Below are positions 51,927-63,291 of a DNA stretch of 64,000 nt, one piece after another. How positions within the stretch are numbered: the first letter of the stretch is position 1; every line of letters starts with the position of its first letter. Below the pieces are notes generated by a model. That model had not been told where the DNA came from. It saw only the letters and a list, made by a program, of their open reading frames with translations, and did not search any database. Origin of the DNA: Syncephalis fuscata (Eukaryota; Zoopagomycota; Zoopagomycetes; Zoopagales; Piptocephalidaceae); NCBI GenBank assembly GCA_025786725.1, contig JAHLTZ010000046.1, forward strand, positions 62,001-126,000, written 5' to 3'. Made by a program: the position numbers and the translations under genes.

Positions 51927-52559
51927 CAGCAAATCAATAATACCTGGCACGACTTAATAATAACAAATTTGTATTCGTTGTAATCGTTATATAGATAGTT
52001 ATATGGTTATATAGTTAGTATACTGCAAATAGCTATAGATATTTATAAAGCTTGTCTAGCATAACATTAATATACATGGTCATAATCTATGATCTATAGA
52101 CGCTAGCTAGATGGGACAGACATATGCACGTTTAAATAATAGCCAGGGTCATGATCTGACTGACATATCCCATATTTGACCTTCAACTCATCTAGATCAC
52201 TGTCAACTTACTGGTTAGCAGTATATGTCCCTAAGACAGTGTAGTTAATTTAAGTGTAATTAGATACACTCACGCACTCCCAAGCGAGAGGGAAAAGAAT
52301 GGGACAATAATGACCAGTATTTGGAGAAGAGAGAGTAAGTAGTAGTGACAATAGTAGTAAATGAACTGTTGTGTGTGTGTGTTAAGAAAAGAGAAGAGCA
52401 AACGCGTAACAGGTCTGTTATCACGTGTTTATAGATACCAAGAATGATGATAGATTCGTTTATTGATTCATTGTGTTAATTCAATAACAATACACTTGGA
52501 ATAAATGATTGTTCTAATGGTAGCAAGTGTAATAATAATATTGATGTGGATTGTAATAG
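51927..52559. promoter_or_regulatory. Intergenic upstream of G3BP-like gene
   Basis: About 630 bp with a short TG repeat (52370-52383) and a CACGTG box at 52423-52428. No gene seen. It probably contains the G3BP-like promoter; the E-box-like site is a sequence observation only. Confidence 0.4.
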
Positions 52560-54089
52560 TTACTGTCTACGTTGGTATGGTGTAAATCTTTGACGTGGTT
52601 GTTTATGTTGACCATTAGACCGCTAATTGTTATATAATCAATATAGTGTTGTACTAGAATGATGTATCTACTACTTACCATGGCTGTACGATGGGCTGTT
52701 GTTGTATCAATGTTGCTATTATTAGCTGTATTATTAGATGACCAGCTACAAAGCTTTCCATCTTCTCCTCCAGATACTAGATAATTGGACTATATTCACT
52801 TATTAGTAGCTAATTAAGTAGCCTATTTGTTATTTGTACCTTGGGTTGCCAGTAACTGCCTCGAATAATCTCAGAATGACCACCGCTCATGAATGAAGTA
52901 CAGTGCTGTAATTCATTCAAATTAACATGGTGGATATGTAGTGCACCTCTATTATAGTGTTAATAATCGATTTATCCTGTATATAGTAAACTTACTCATT
53001 GGATCCAGATAGCATGAATAGTCGCTGACTACTGGCATCGTATTGGCAGTTAATAGCATAGTCAATTGTAGTTGTATCCGTGGATGCACGGCGAATATCA
53101 CCAAATAGACAGAGTGGATCCATCTATATCAATCATTAATATAATGTTATACACTATACTATGGCCGTATTACTTACTCCTTCACCTTTCCATAGCGAAA
53201 GTGTTTCCATATGACTTAGACAGTAGATATATTCAAAGGATGGACCAAAAAAGTCGGCACGATGAATGGATGATTCAGTGTTGGCAGAGGCAATAAGCAC
53301 ATCATCCTCTTCTTGTTCTTGTAAATCGTAGATATTTAACATGCCATCCATCGATGCAGTCAATAAATACTGTGCGTTATCTGGATGGAAGTGCACCTAT
53401 AGCAAGATTAGATATATGGATATGTATAGGGTTAATAAATAAATTGTTACTTACCTGAGTAACTGAATCACTATGCGCTTCACTAAATTGTTTAACTAGA
53501 CTATTGGAACGCATATCCCTTAAGGCGAGTTAGTTATGTACTAAAACCAGTATTATTGATATAATAGAATTACCAGAAAAGCACATAGGCATCATATTCT
53601 ACTAGATCTGTACCAGCAGCAATAATGGTATCTGCTTGATCAAGGGCTAACATAGGAGTACAAATATTGCCTATGTAATTGATCGTAACATTAAATTAAA
53701 TATTAATTTCTAGACGTGTATTTACTTACTTTGATAGCTTTGGCTAGGCATTTTAGTGTTTTGACGAAAATCCCATAGTGCTACGAGACCATCTTCGCCG
53801 CAAGATAGCAATAAATGGTCAGTACCTTGTACACGCTGCATCCCTCGAATGGTATTTTGATGGCCCACAGTCGAGCCATCGGTGTAAGGTGGTTTTTGTC
53901 GTAAATACGTATATCATGGTCGGCTGAAGTAGTGACGGCCAGTGTCTGTTCTCCCATATCGTGTATATCATAAATATACGCCGGTTCACCAGTGGTAGCG
54001 GCTATCGTGCAGCTATGCTGTAGTGGATAAGGCGTATTCGCCAGTAATTCCGGTGCATGACCAACCTGGAATGTTGGACCTGTCGTCAT
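52560..54089 (-). CDS. WD40-repeat protein, WDR89-like, with one apparent frameshift
   Basis: A short multi-exon WD40 gene starting MTTGPTFQVGHAPELL at 54089. Blades include YIYDIHDMGEQTLAVTTSAD...IRIYD, HLLLSCGEDGLVALWDFRQN, AQYLLTASMDGMLNIYDLQ and a final blade, GGEDGKLCSW. The basic end reads RQRFTPYQRRQ. The size and the GEDG-containing last blade resemble WDR89, a poorly characterised propeller. The frame breaks at 53893-53897 (five T on the plus strand, five A in the coding strand). One added base restores IYD...PPYTDGSTVGHQNTIRGM. Substrate and complex are unknown. Confidence is high for WD40 and moderate for the WDR89 identity. Confidence 0.75.
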
Positions 54090-54708
54090 GATGGCAATAA
54101 AGAAAGAAAAAGCAAATATTATTTTTCAAATGGATCTGATTTGATTGATATTCGTTGAATTTGAATCAAATTTCAACGTCACTCCACTCTCTTGTTCTAC
54201 ATTTCAACAATCTATTTGCATTATTTTTCATTATATATATATAGATTGTCGTGGTAAATTAAATTACTATTATTTATTGTTTATAGTAAAGTATTATTAA
54301 GTAAATAGCAGCATTTATAGCAACCATATTTTTAATATAAAACAACAGTAGTTTTTAAATAGTTAAATATAATGGAAATTGTGATTGTCAGGTCGTTACT
54401 AATATGTCATATATTGCATATGCACAGTGCTCTATGTAGTTTAATACAAAGGATAAGTGGTTTATATAAACAATACACTATGTACTAATAAACAGAAAAA
54501 TCTATCAGACATATCCAAATATACGAAATCCATATAACGGATTGTTCCACAGCTTGCGTTTATGCAATATTTGTTGCTTTCTGTTTAAATCATGCTAGCT
54601 GACACTTTACAAATGAATAGTCATATCCATTAGTAGTTAATGACTAAATAAATGATTCATAGAATATATTGTATAACTGTAATAATTAGACCATGGCATG
54701 ACATGGCT
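54090..54708. other. Intergenic; right end duplicated at about 56950
   Basis: AT-rich spacer. The segment around 54590-54640 (TGTTTAAATCATGCTAGCTG...) reappears diverged at about 56957-57000, downstream of a lost gene copy (see findings). No gene seen. Confidence 0.45.
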
Positions 54709-55920
54709 TTATTTAATCGACTGTTGGCGAGAAGGCCAGTTTAGAGTATTAATCAACTGCATTCTTTCCAATGAATACATAATGGCCTTGTCTGCTTTCT
54801 TCAAACAATCGGCTGGCTCTAGGTAGTGAAGTGTAAAATAAACCCAATGCGAACTGTATAAAACTTCTCTTTTTTCTTTATATTCGGCATCTTTAAGTTT
54901 GCAAAGTACTTCGATTTTTACATCAGTAGGAGCAAGCTGAAGAAATGTTTCTAAAGTAGCCTCATTTACAGAGAAACGCACTATATTCATTTCTTCATTG
55001 TTAAATTCTCTTTTTGTTGAAATGGCATTATTAAAGTTGAAAAACCGTGGTATATATCCACCATTGCTTGTCTTGATGATGCAAATATCTAGCAATACAA
55101 TTAATATGAACATCGATAATAAATACCATACTTACCATTAAAATCCATCTGAGCATACCATCCCGCTTTTTCTATAGCATTTAAACCTAATAATAGTCTA
55201 ATATACATATATTACGTAAACAACAAATGCCTGTACCTAATCCAATCTTCCGCCATAGACTCAACACTATTTTCATATCACTTTGAATTTAAATTAATTG
55301 GAATGTTAGAATGGTATATATTATATAAAAACAATGTTATTAGCTTTCCATACCTGGGAGGACTTTCAGTAAATTCTTTATATGTTTGCTCACATTGGCC
55401 TGGTAAAATATAACACGTATTTTGTCCAGGCATTATGAAACTTCTTCTAGACATAACAACCGAAAACCTGTCGTTTTTAAATAATCCGGGATTTGCCATT
55501 ATATCCTGTCGATGATGATACTTGTGAGTTTTTATATATTACTTTTATATAAAACTTGCTTTATACACATAAAAAGCGGGATTGCGTGGATTTGAATCCA
55601 GCCCACACGCAAGTGTAATGAGATTTCCATGCTGCTTTCCTTTGATATAGTGTACATCATTATTTTTGTACGGCGTTTCGGTAAACTGGATACTATGCAT
55701 TGTAAATGGACTCTCTGGATCATTGTTTTTAAAGCCCATAAATTCTACATAAATAGTAGTTTTAGTAAATAACACGAATAAACCGGAGTGAATGCTTACC
55801 AATGGACTCGGACTTCAACGCTCCTAATATGTTATTGGCAGGCGTGGCTTGAGTAACCGATGCTAGCATAAATGCAGTAGCGGCAATGGCGAGGATGGAT
55901 TTCATCATAAACATGACCAT
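54709..55920 (-). CDS. Secreted protein of unknown function, six exons
   Basis: The first exon starts MVMFMMKSILAIAATAF (55920; a second ATG is nearby) and is a signal peptide, cleavage probably after TQA. The following exons keep frame: EFMGFKNNDPESPFTMHSIQ with YYIKGKQHG-like residues and an ACGLDSNPRNPAFY segment; DIMANPGLFKNDRFSVVMSR with QNTCYILPGQCEQTYKEFTE; SDMKIVLSLWRKIGL; GLNAIEKAGWYAQMDFN. The last exon (from about 55090) includes TLETFLQLAPTDVKIEVLCK and ends NWPSRQQSIK. Four cysteines may form disulfides. I do not recognise the family. A diverged copy of its flanking DNA without the coding region lies at about 56950-57400. Splice sites were set by frame; the exon 2 donor (GTGTAT) is weak. 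Confidence 0.6.
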
Positions 55921-57860
55921 GCTAAGATTTAGTCGTCAAATAAAAGTTTGTAGTTTTCATTGAACTAGTACGTAAAAAAAGATTAATAGTGGTATAAAAT
56001 AAATCCGCTAGCAAATGTAGATATTTATAACGAATTACATCGTGCAATAGTCGACATCTTTACTATGAGGCTAGACAAGTACAGTATACACGTTTTTGAG
56101 TAAGAAATCACGGAAAGAGCACATGGAATAAGCCAAAAGTGGCTAATTTCCGTTATTTCAATACAGGATGTAAAAATGCAAATGTTTAAAGCAACATTTT
56201 TATTTCTGTCTATATATATATTAAATTGTACAAAATAGACAACACGTGGTTTATTGTGGCGTTATCATCTTCGTATGACTATTATTTTTTGCAATCATAG
56301 ATGTCCAAAAATCAAATAAATTTAAGCATTGCTAAAGATTGGGCCACAACATTAATCTGTTTATATAAACTATAACATATAGTCAAATATTTGTATTACT
56401 AAAGACATGAATATAATAAAAAGGACTACTTTTAAATCTATAATTAAATAGCAATTTTATTATAAATAGACAAATAAATGGCATAACAGCAGTTCAATTG
56501 CTTAATCCGAATGGTTTATTTTAATGGTGCTGTAATTATATTAAACATTATTAATCACGCAATAGCATTATGCCAATTATCTTATCGAAAATTTTTTAAA
56601 AATATTAGTGTTATGTAAGGAAACAGTAGTTGTTTTCGAGTATTTAAATTCAATGGCTACTAGAATGTTCAAGCCATTAAAGATCATTGTACATCGATTA
56701 AGCATTGCGCTTCGACACTTTGACACAGAAATGAATGGAATCACAAAGGAACAATGTAAAAGATGCAACTGTTTGTTTATCCAGAATGTATTAGATGGTA
56801 TCGCCATATTGAATTTAGTATTTGCTAGTTATGATGATTATGCGCTATTGGCAGCATATAAAACGTTGAAGGATAAAGATAATCAAATACATTGAAATAC
56901 ACTAATTTATACAACAAATTGTATAGAAATTTGCTCTTATAAAGTACTGAGTGTGCTGTTTAAATCATGCTAAATGGCATTTACAATAGCCATGAAATAG
57001 TATACTTGATAAGCAAATAATCAACATTAGCACATTACATAGCCGTAGCGATTGAAGCATAGCATGTCATTGCTTATTTAAACACATATTAACTATTTGT
57101 AAAACTCAATATTCTTCATCTAAAGACAATAACAAATTGTTGAGTAACTTTAGCAGGCCAGGGTTGTACTTTCTATGAAGTTAGTACGTGAGAAGAAAAA
57201 GTATGATGTGATGATTAGACAAATAAATCTACCGAAAATGCAGATATTTATAGCAAAACACATCATGCAATAGCCGATGTATTTAAGATTGGACAAACAT
57301 AGAATACATGTTTCTGAGTGAAAAATGTGAAACGAGCACATAGAATAAACTATAAACAGCTAATTTCCGCATCTCAATACAGACTCTGAATTACATATAT
57401 TTTAAAGTAGCATTCTCGTTTTATTTTTTGCATATTGAGCAATAAAGCGAGCAAAATAACGACCCATTATAGTAATAAAAATTTAGATGGCCCTTTTCTT
57501 TAAATGCTAATATTCAAAGAAAATTGTAGACTTGTTTTTAAATACTGTGAAAAAGAAGCATCTTTTGTTAGTATTAACTAGGACTAAAAATGTCTTAAGT
57601 TTAAACACAAATTCAGCAATACATATTACAATTAACCAATGATTTAGTGGCTGTTTAGAACAAAACAAGCTATTACATGCTATTTATGCATTCCAATATA
57701 TATAGTCGTATTATCGATACATTATTAATATTTAATTCACCAACTGATAGCTCGACTGTCTAGCTTGAATAATCAGTGTAAACGCTATGTTTAGTGAATT
57801 ATAAATAAATACCATTCTTGTGAAATACCCTCGTCCTATGTCCTGCCTTTTTCTATTCAC
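55921..57860. other. Long AT-rich spacer with relic of a duplicated gene
   Basis: About 1.9 kb. Positions 55960-56180 (upstream of the secreted gene) resemble 57150-57400, and 54590-54640 resembles 56957-57000. This suggests a tandem duplicate whose coding part is gone. An ORF at 56608-56895 (95 aa, MATRMFKPLKIIVHRLS...) looks protein-like but has no start context, signal or paralogue to support it. Confidence 0.5.
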
Positions 57861-59332
57861 ATGTTGCCTCTTGAAGGAATTCGCGTTATTGAAATGGCCG
57901 GTCTGGCCCCTGCACCATTTGCAGGTAAGTAGTAGTAAGGTATTGGGTGTAATTGAACTAAAAACTACGCATGTTCAGGTATGCTACTGGCTGATTTTGG
58001 CGCTAATGTCATTCGAGTCGAAAGACCTGCCGCGCTTAACACCGACGTGCTAACGAGGTAAATGAAAGTGTGAACAGCTAAGCACTGATTTGTATTAACA
58101 TGGCTTAGAGGAAAACGTTCGCTAGCTGTTGATATTAAATCGGCCGAGGGTCTAGCAGTGATACGTCAACTGGCTAAGCAAGCCGATGTTTTACTTGAAC
58201 CGTTTAGACCCGGTGTTATGGAACGTTTGGGTCTTGGACCAGATGTGTTACTGGCCGAGAACCCTCGACTGATATTTGCACGCCTGTCAGGCTTTGGACA
58301 ACAAGGTAACTTTTAATGAATAGTCGTTGATTAGTGTTTATTGATTACCTTTAGGGGAATACGCTCAACAGGCCGGACATGACATCAATTATTTGGCTAT
58401 GGCGGGAATACTTTCCGTAAGTATTAATTGGCGCACATAACTGGTGCTAATTATCTGCTATAGGAATTGAGACGGCAAGATGAGGATCCGCGTTTCCCCA
58501 TTAATCTATTAGGTAGACATTTGCGGCCATCATGTCACTCGCTACTAATTTTATTGGAATAGCCGATTTTGGTGGTGGCGGCATATTTTGCGTGGTTGGC
58601 ATTTTAGTTGCATTACTACAGCGACACAATACTGGTCGTGGTCAAGTGGTAGATGTGTCTATTGTAAGTTATTATAAATCGATAATATTGATTTAATTTT
58701 AGTATAATAGACAGAAAGTGTTGGCTATTTAGGCAACTTTATTCGCCGTATGAAATCTATTGGTGGACCTGTAGAATCACTACGTGGTGATGCACCCTTT
58801 TACAATGTATACAAAACAAAGGATGACAATTACATGAGTGTGTGGGTACAGTTGATGGAATTACCCATACTGTTATTAATCATTTAATTGATATAGAGGT
58901 GCACTTGAACCACAGTTCTACGCACTATTGCTAAAAGGACTGGAGCTTGATTCAAATCAATTGCCCGACCGACAAGATCCGTCCAACTGGCCTCAGTTAC
59001 ACACAATATTCAGCGAGTTATTCGCCAAAAAAACGATGGATGAATGGTCGTGTATATTTAAACAGAGTGATGCCTGTGTATTTCCCGTTCTAGCCATGGA
59101 ACAAGCTCCAATGCCTCCTCGCCGTACACCACGACTTTCTTCCGCGCCCGAAACAACCATGACCCATGATGCTTCAGCCGATACACCCGGTGACATTTTA
59201 TTGACCCCAGGTCTGCACAGTGTCGAAGTATTGAAGGAATACGGTTGGAGTGAAGCCCAAATCAATAAGCTTATTCAGCAAAATATCGTGCAACAAGTAA
59301 CAGGAATTGAGAAACGCGATAGCCATTTGTGA
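57861..59332 (+). CDS. CoA-transferase family III protein, alpha-methylacyl-CoA racemase-like
   Basis: Start [20 protein letters not shown] at 57861, then [114 protein letters not shown] and [14 protein letters not shown]. It continues [16 protein letters not shown] and ends in RDSHL. The GHDINY motif supplies the His and Asp of the AMACR active site. AMACR epimerises 2-methylacyl-CoA for beta-oxidation. Length and motifs match AMACR rather than formyl-CoA transferase. The terminal S-H-L is a possible variant PTS1 peroxisomal signal (inference). At least six introns. The junction near 58850-58899 could not be resolved with canonical sites in the expected frame. Confidence 0.88.
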
Positions 59333-59574
59333 TGATGACGATATTAATGGTAATCATACTAATGTGATCCATTGTTAAATGCCACATTTGCCATAATAAA
59401 TAAAGAGCGAAATTATACCCGAGTCATCTGATCATCCTTACTCATTATTTGTCTCAGCATAGCCACCACCACTTCTATTGTAACTTGGCTTCATCTCTTT
59501 AGCATTTTATTGGAATTGCCTCTCCTTTATTCCTCTTGTTTCCGACTGTCGTTCTTTGCAGTACCGTGCACATC

Positions 59575-60829
59575 ATGTCGTTCTTTGACCTCGAGGCCGG
59601 CCTATCTAAAGGTCCTTCTGCGCCTAATGGCGCCTCTCAAAGCCTTCTCAATTGTAAGTATCGAACGAATAGGTTGCCAAGGCCACCGTGTCACTCATTG
59701 AATACTGACTACGTATACTGCGCGTATTAACCAACAACTAGCGCCCGATCCCGCCTACAGTGAACTCATCAGTCGAATCCAAACCCGTGTACTTACTAGC
59801 AATAGCAACAATGCCCGTATTCAACGGCTTATCCAACGACTTGGAACACACACTGACTCGGAAAAGAATCACGACGAATTGTAAGTAACTCAACTGGAGT
59901 TTGACACTTGCTAATCTATAGCGTATAGGCACGCACTTCTTGAAGAGACACATAAGCTAGTTTGTGATACGATGGCCGATATTAAGCAGCTGGGATCATT
60001 TCCTGGTAAAACACCGCAAGAAATGGTAATTAAATGGTAATTAAATAGAGTAAACACAGACAATTAATACTATAATAGAAACAACGAAAGATGGAGCAGC
60101 AAAAACTATCTCGTGACTACCAAATGGTAATAGATAAATTTAAAGGTGCTCAACAATTTGCTGCGGAGCGTTTACAAACGTTAAAAGTGCGCGTAGAAGC
60201 ACAACAGAAACAGAATGCAAAGTAAGTCACAGATTCTCTGTTAATTGCAATAATTTATTCGTTAGTAGAAAATTATCACAAGATGGATTTGAATCAGATA
60301 CGGCAGAAGATCAACCATTACTATTGGAAGACAATGAAGAGCAACGGTGGGTCTAATATAAATTAACTGTGTGTTTAAACGATATTAAACGATGGCCATC
60401 ATAGTATTCGTCTACAAAAAGTTATGGAGAATGAAGTTACTTTCAATGAATCAATGATTCAACAGCGTGATGCAGAGATTATAGAGATAGAACAAGGTAT
60501 TACACAATTAAATGAAATATTCCGTGATTTGGGTACTATTGTTACAGAGCAGCAAACATTATTAGGTAAGTGATGATTGTATTGATAATAATAGATTTGA
60601 TTAGTTAACAAATATGATTAATTAACTAACGAACTAACTAACTAATAATGACTACATAGACAATATTGAACACAATGTTGATAGTGTTGCTGTATCGACA
60701 CAAAGGGGAGCTGAGGAATTGACAACGGCGAATCGATACCAGCGACGTGGGCGACAGCTTAAATGTTATCTACTACTTGTTCTATCCATTATTCTTGCTT
60801 TTGTTATTTTGTTGGTGTTTATGGTTTAG
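59575..60829 (+). CDS. Endosomal-type syntaxin (Qa-SNARE, Pep12/Vam3/STX7-like)
   Basis: MSFFDLEAGLSKG at 59575. An N-terminal Habc-type helical region follows (PAYSELISRIQTRVLTSNSN, RLIQRLGTHTDSE, LHALLEETHKLV), then KLSRDYQMVIDKFKGAQQFA. The SNARE motif is IQQRDAEIIEIEQGITQLNE to EIFRDLGTIVTEQQTLLDNI, with the zero-layer Gln in EQQ. It ends in a C-terminal anchor (CYLLLVLSIILAFVILLVFM). EIEQGIxxLNEIFRDLGTIVxEQ is typical of endosome/vacuole syntaxins. About six short introns. The exact orthologue (Pep12 or Vam3) cannot be told from sequence alone. Confidence 0.88.
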
Positions 60830-61002
60830 AGTCGATTATGTTAGTAGTAGTAGCAGTAGTAGTACAATTTATTTCGTAGCCATTATTGTAAACCTTATCA
60901 TAACCATACAATGAATGAAGCATCTTTATGGAGTGTTTGCTATTGTGCTATGAAAGTGTATCACTGAAATATATATATGTGTGTGCGTATGTATTTATAT
61001 GG
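60830..61002. terminator. Convergent 3' region, syntaxin / small helical protein
   Basis: 173 bp between convergent stop codons. It contains a TAG/AGT microsatellite at 60840-60862. Both polyadenylation sites must lie here or overlap. Confidence 0.4.
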
Positions 61003-61152
61003 CTATTTGAGCTTTTTGAATTCCTTGTCAAGAGTCTCCTTAAATGCTTTAGTAAAGTCATTGGCTCGTTCCATAGATTCAGAATTTTTTATCTGTTTAG
61101 CAATCTCTGAACCTATATCATACAAAATATTAAACTTTGTTACTACTACTAT

Positions 61153-61183
<31 letters not shown>

Positions 61184-61371
61184 ATTACTCACCCTTCTCG
61201 CTTAATTCCTCTACTTTCTCGTGGGTTCGTGCAGCCATACGATGGAATGCCGGGCTTTCCAACAGCTATTGAACCAATATGGTCATGAACTCATTCTTCA
61301 TAATACTATAGTTATTCTACCTTTTCTGTGATGTGTTTCTCGGCCAACTGTCGAAGTATATGTTTTAACAT
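61003..61371 (-). CDS. Small helical protein of about 77 residues, unknown function
   Basis: Three short exons; too small and split for simple ORF detection. Exon 1 is MLKHILRQLAEKHITEK (61371). Exon 2 is LLESPAFHRMAARTHEKVEE plus LSEKG. Exon 3 is SEIAKQIKNSESMERANDFT, TKAFKETLDKEFKKLK, stop at 61003. The frame is kept through both introns (the exon 2 donor is GTGAGT), and the composition is strongly amphipathic-helical. The N-terminus could be a mitochondrial targeting helix. Intron 2 holds a (CAG)n/(CTG)n run. I do not recognise the family. The clean splicing and codon pattern argue it is real. Confidence 0.65.
61158..61183. repeat. (CTG)n trinucleotide repeat inside an intron
   Basis: About eight CTG units preceded by imperfect TAC/TAT triplets, inside intron 2 of the small helical-protein gene (CAG on the coding strand). 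Confidence 0.9.
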
Positions 61372-62091
61372 GTTGATTTCATAAAGATAAAAAAGTATAA
61401 AGAATAGTAAATACTGTTGTGTGAGAAAAGTGAATCAAATAAATAGATTGTTTTAAATCTGAAGTATTCATGTTACACTTTAATAGGATCACATCACGAA
61501 GACTTGACCAGGCGTAAATTACGTATTTAACTCAATATTACATTGTTTGTTTTCTATTTATACTGAAAATGTTGTTTTGCATTGTACGTGATCGTAGTGC
61601 ATCCAGGCTACATTATAGTAGTAATAATAAAACTACTAAATTTAAATATAAATAAAATATAAATATATATCTATATTAATTATGGATCCTTCTTCTGAAC
61701 TCCACTCACCATGTGGTCATGTTCAAGGATAAATATTTTGGTCATAATCAATATAACAAGAACAATGGTACTCTTAGGTTATTCTATTTACGCATGGTCT
61801 TGAGCTTTCTACAGAATATTTAGTTTTTTACTGCACTTCTAGGCTAAAGTTCATCGATCGTCATAGACCTTTAGCTGAAATATATTGTATTTTCAACGCT
61901 GAAGGTTGATATAACAGGAAGATTGGCATGGCAGTGCCACAAATACCTGTTATTCCATCTTTTTATAGTAAGTAACAAGTACAAAGAGCATGCGACTTTT
62001 TCCTCTACAGTTTGGCCCATCATTTATTACATATGGACTATGTGCTAACAGCTGTACTAAAATATTAGTTTTCTTTATTTTGTTAATTACC
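61372..62091. other. Intergenic between small protein and 7TM copy 3
   Basis: AT-rich, 720 bp. An in-frame ATG at 61990 would extend the next gene by 34 residues including a hydrophobic stretch (KILVFFILLIT). The paralogues lack it, so I treat it as 5' leader. Confidence 0.45.
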
Positions 62092-63092
62092 ATGCCTTTA
62101 ATCAACTATAATAGCGTCAAAGATACTGCGTGGATCAAGAATGCCACTCGCCTGTGGGGTATCCCGCTTCATCCGCGAGGTGAATTAAGTATCGATGAGT
62201 ATTATTTGGAAGTTGTTGGCGATATGAAGCAAGAGCGTATCCGTATGTTAAGCACATTTACACATAATATCATGGTATTGTTTGCTTCTTGTATATTTGT
62301 ACGCAATTTTATTTTATCTACCGGCGTCGTTATAAGACAGCGCCGCAGTTTTCCTGCATGGCTCTGTTGGATTGCCTCGTTGGGTGGCCTAGTGTTTGCC
62401 ACTGAAAGTGTTATGTTAATACTTGACGCTGGCGTTAACTGCCGGATGCTGATTTGGTCAACTTGGTACGGCATGCCTTGGGCACAGTTTTTCAACAGTG
62501 CAATACTACTACAGAAAGCCTACCTAGTACTATGTCGACAAAAGTGGATATTGTATATCGGTATTCCAATGCTATTTCCACAACTACTTCATGGGCCAAT
62601 TGTTATGTATTATTCGTACATAACAACAGATCCTGCAGGATTTTGTGGCATGCATTTCCCTCCATTTGTACCAATGTGTTGGTTTGGCGTTATTGTAACA
62701 ATTAACACATTTTTCTCCATAATCTTTTACCGAGTTGCATATAAGCAATACCGTATATTTGGAGCGGATGCCTGGAGAAGATTAGCAAATGATGGAATTC
62801 AGTATATGTGCTTGGTTGCGTTATGTAACATTTTATGTTGCACTTTCATTGTGTCTGAAGTAGCAGGCAATTATACCGATATATTTTTCCCAATAGATTG
62901 GTAAGTAAACATAAATGTGAACTACACAAAGCTAACTGAAACGTATTCAGGTCTATCTCTGCAGCATTGATAGTGAATCATTGTCAAAGCATCCGAAATG
63001 CAAAGGGATTTTCGAATCGCCCAAAGACAAGTCATATGTTGCGTATTTCGCATATTGATACCGCGGGTCTCACAGCACAACAAATACTCTGA
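62092..63092 (+). CDS. Seven-transmembrane receptor-like protein, family A copy 3
   Basis: Exons 62092-62900 and 62951-63092; 316 aa. The N-terminal domain is shared with the two other copies (DTAWIKNATRLWGIPLHPRG, ELSIDEYYLE). TM segments lie at about 58-80, 90-112, 117-145, 152-175, 194-216, 236-257 and 263-282. Cys117 at the start of TM3 and Cys185 in the TM4-TM5 loop are conserved. The tail has SNRPKT and ISHID. The phase-2 intron at the TM7 Trp is at the same place as in copies at 2992 and 6353. It is the best preserved member. Function is unknown; a receptor role is suggested only by topology and the Cys pair. Confidence 0.85.
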
Positions 63093-63291
63093 TTACTATT
63101 TAGATTATAGAATACATACTAACTGAACACCGAAATTAATTGCATAATATATAACCTTTAGATACTTTATACTTAAATAAATAAAAATCGTAGTACAATC
63201 GGATTGTACTGCTAAAATCATCATTATGTTAAGATGTGCTCTAATAATGTACAAATTATTTAACTTTTTACTTTTTTGTTTTACGATTGGC
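63093..63291. promoter_or_regulatory. Short spacer upstream of Obg-family GTPase
   Basis: About 200 bp of AT-rich sequence. No defined element is visible. Confidence 0.3.

Noticed and set aside
55570-55610. tRNA B-box-like GGATTTGAATCC
   Set aside because: No matching A box or cloverleaf; the bases encode part of an exon of the secreted protein.
61990-62091. In-frame N-terminal extension of 7TM copy 3 with a hydrophobic stretch
   Set aside because: Absent from the two paralogues, which start at the equivalent of 62092; treated as 5' leader.
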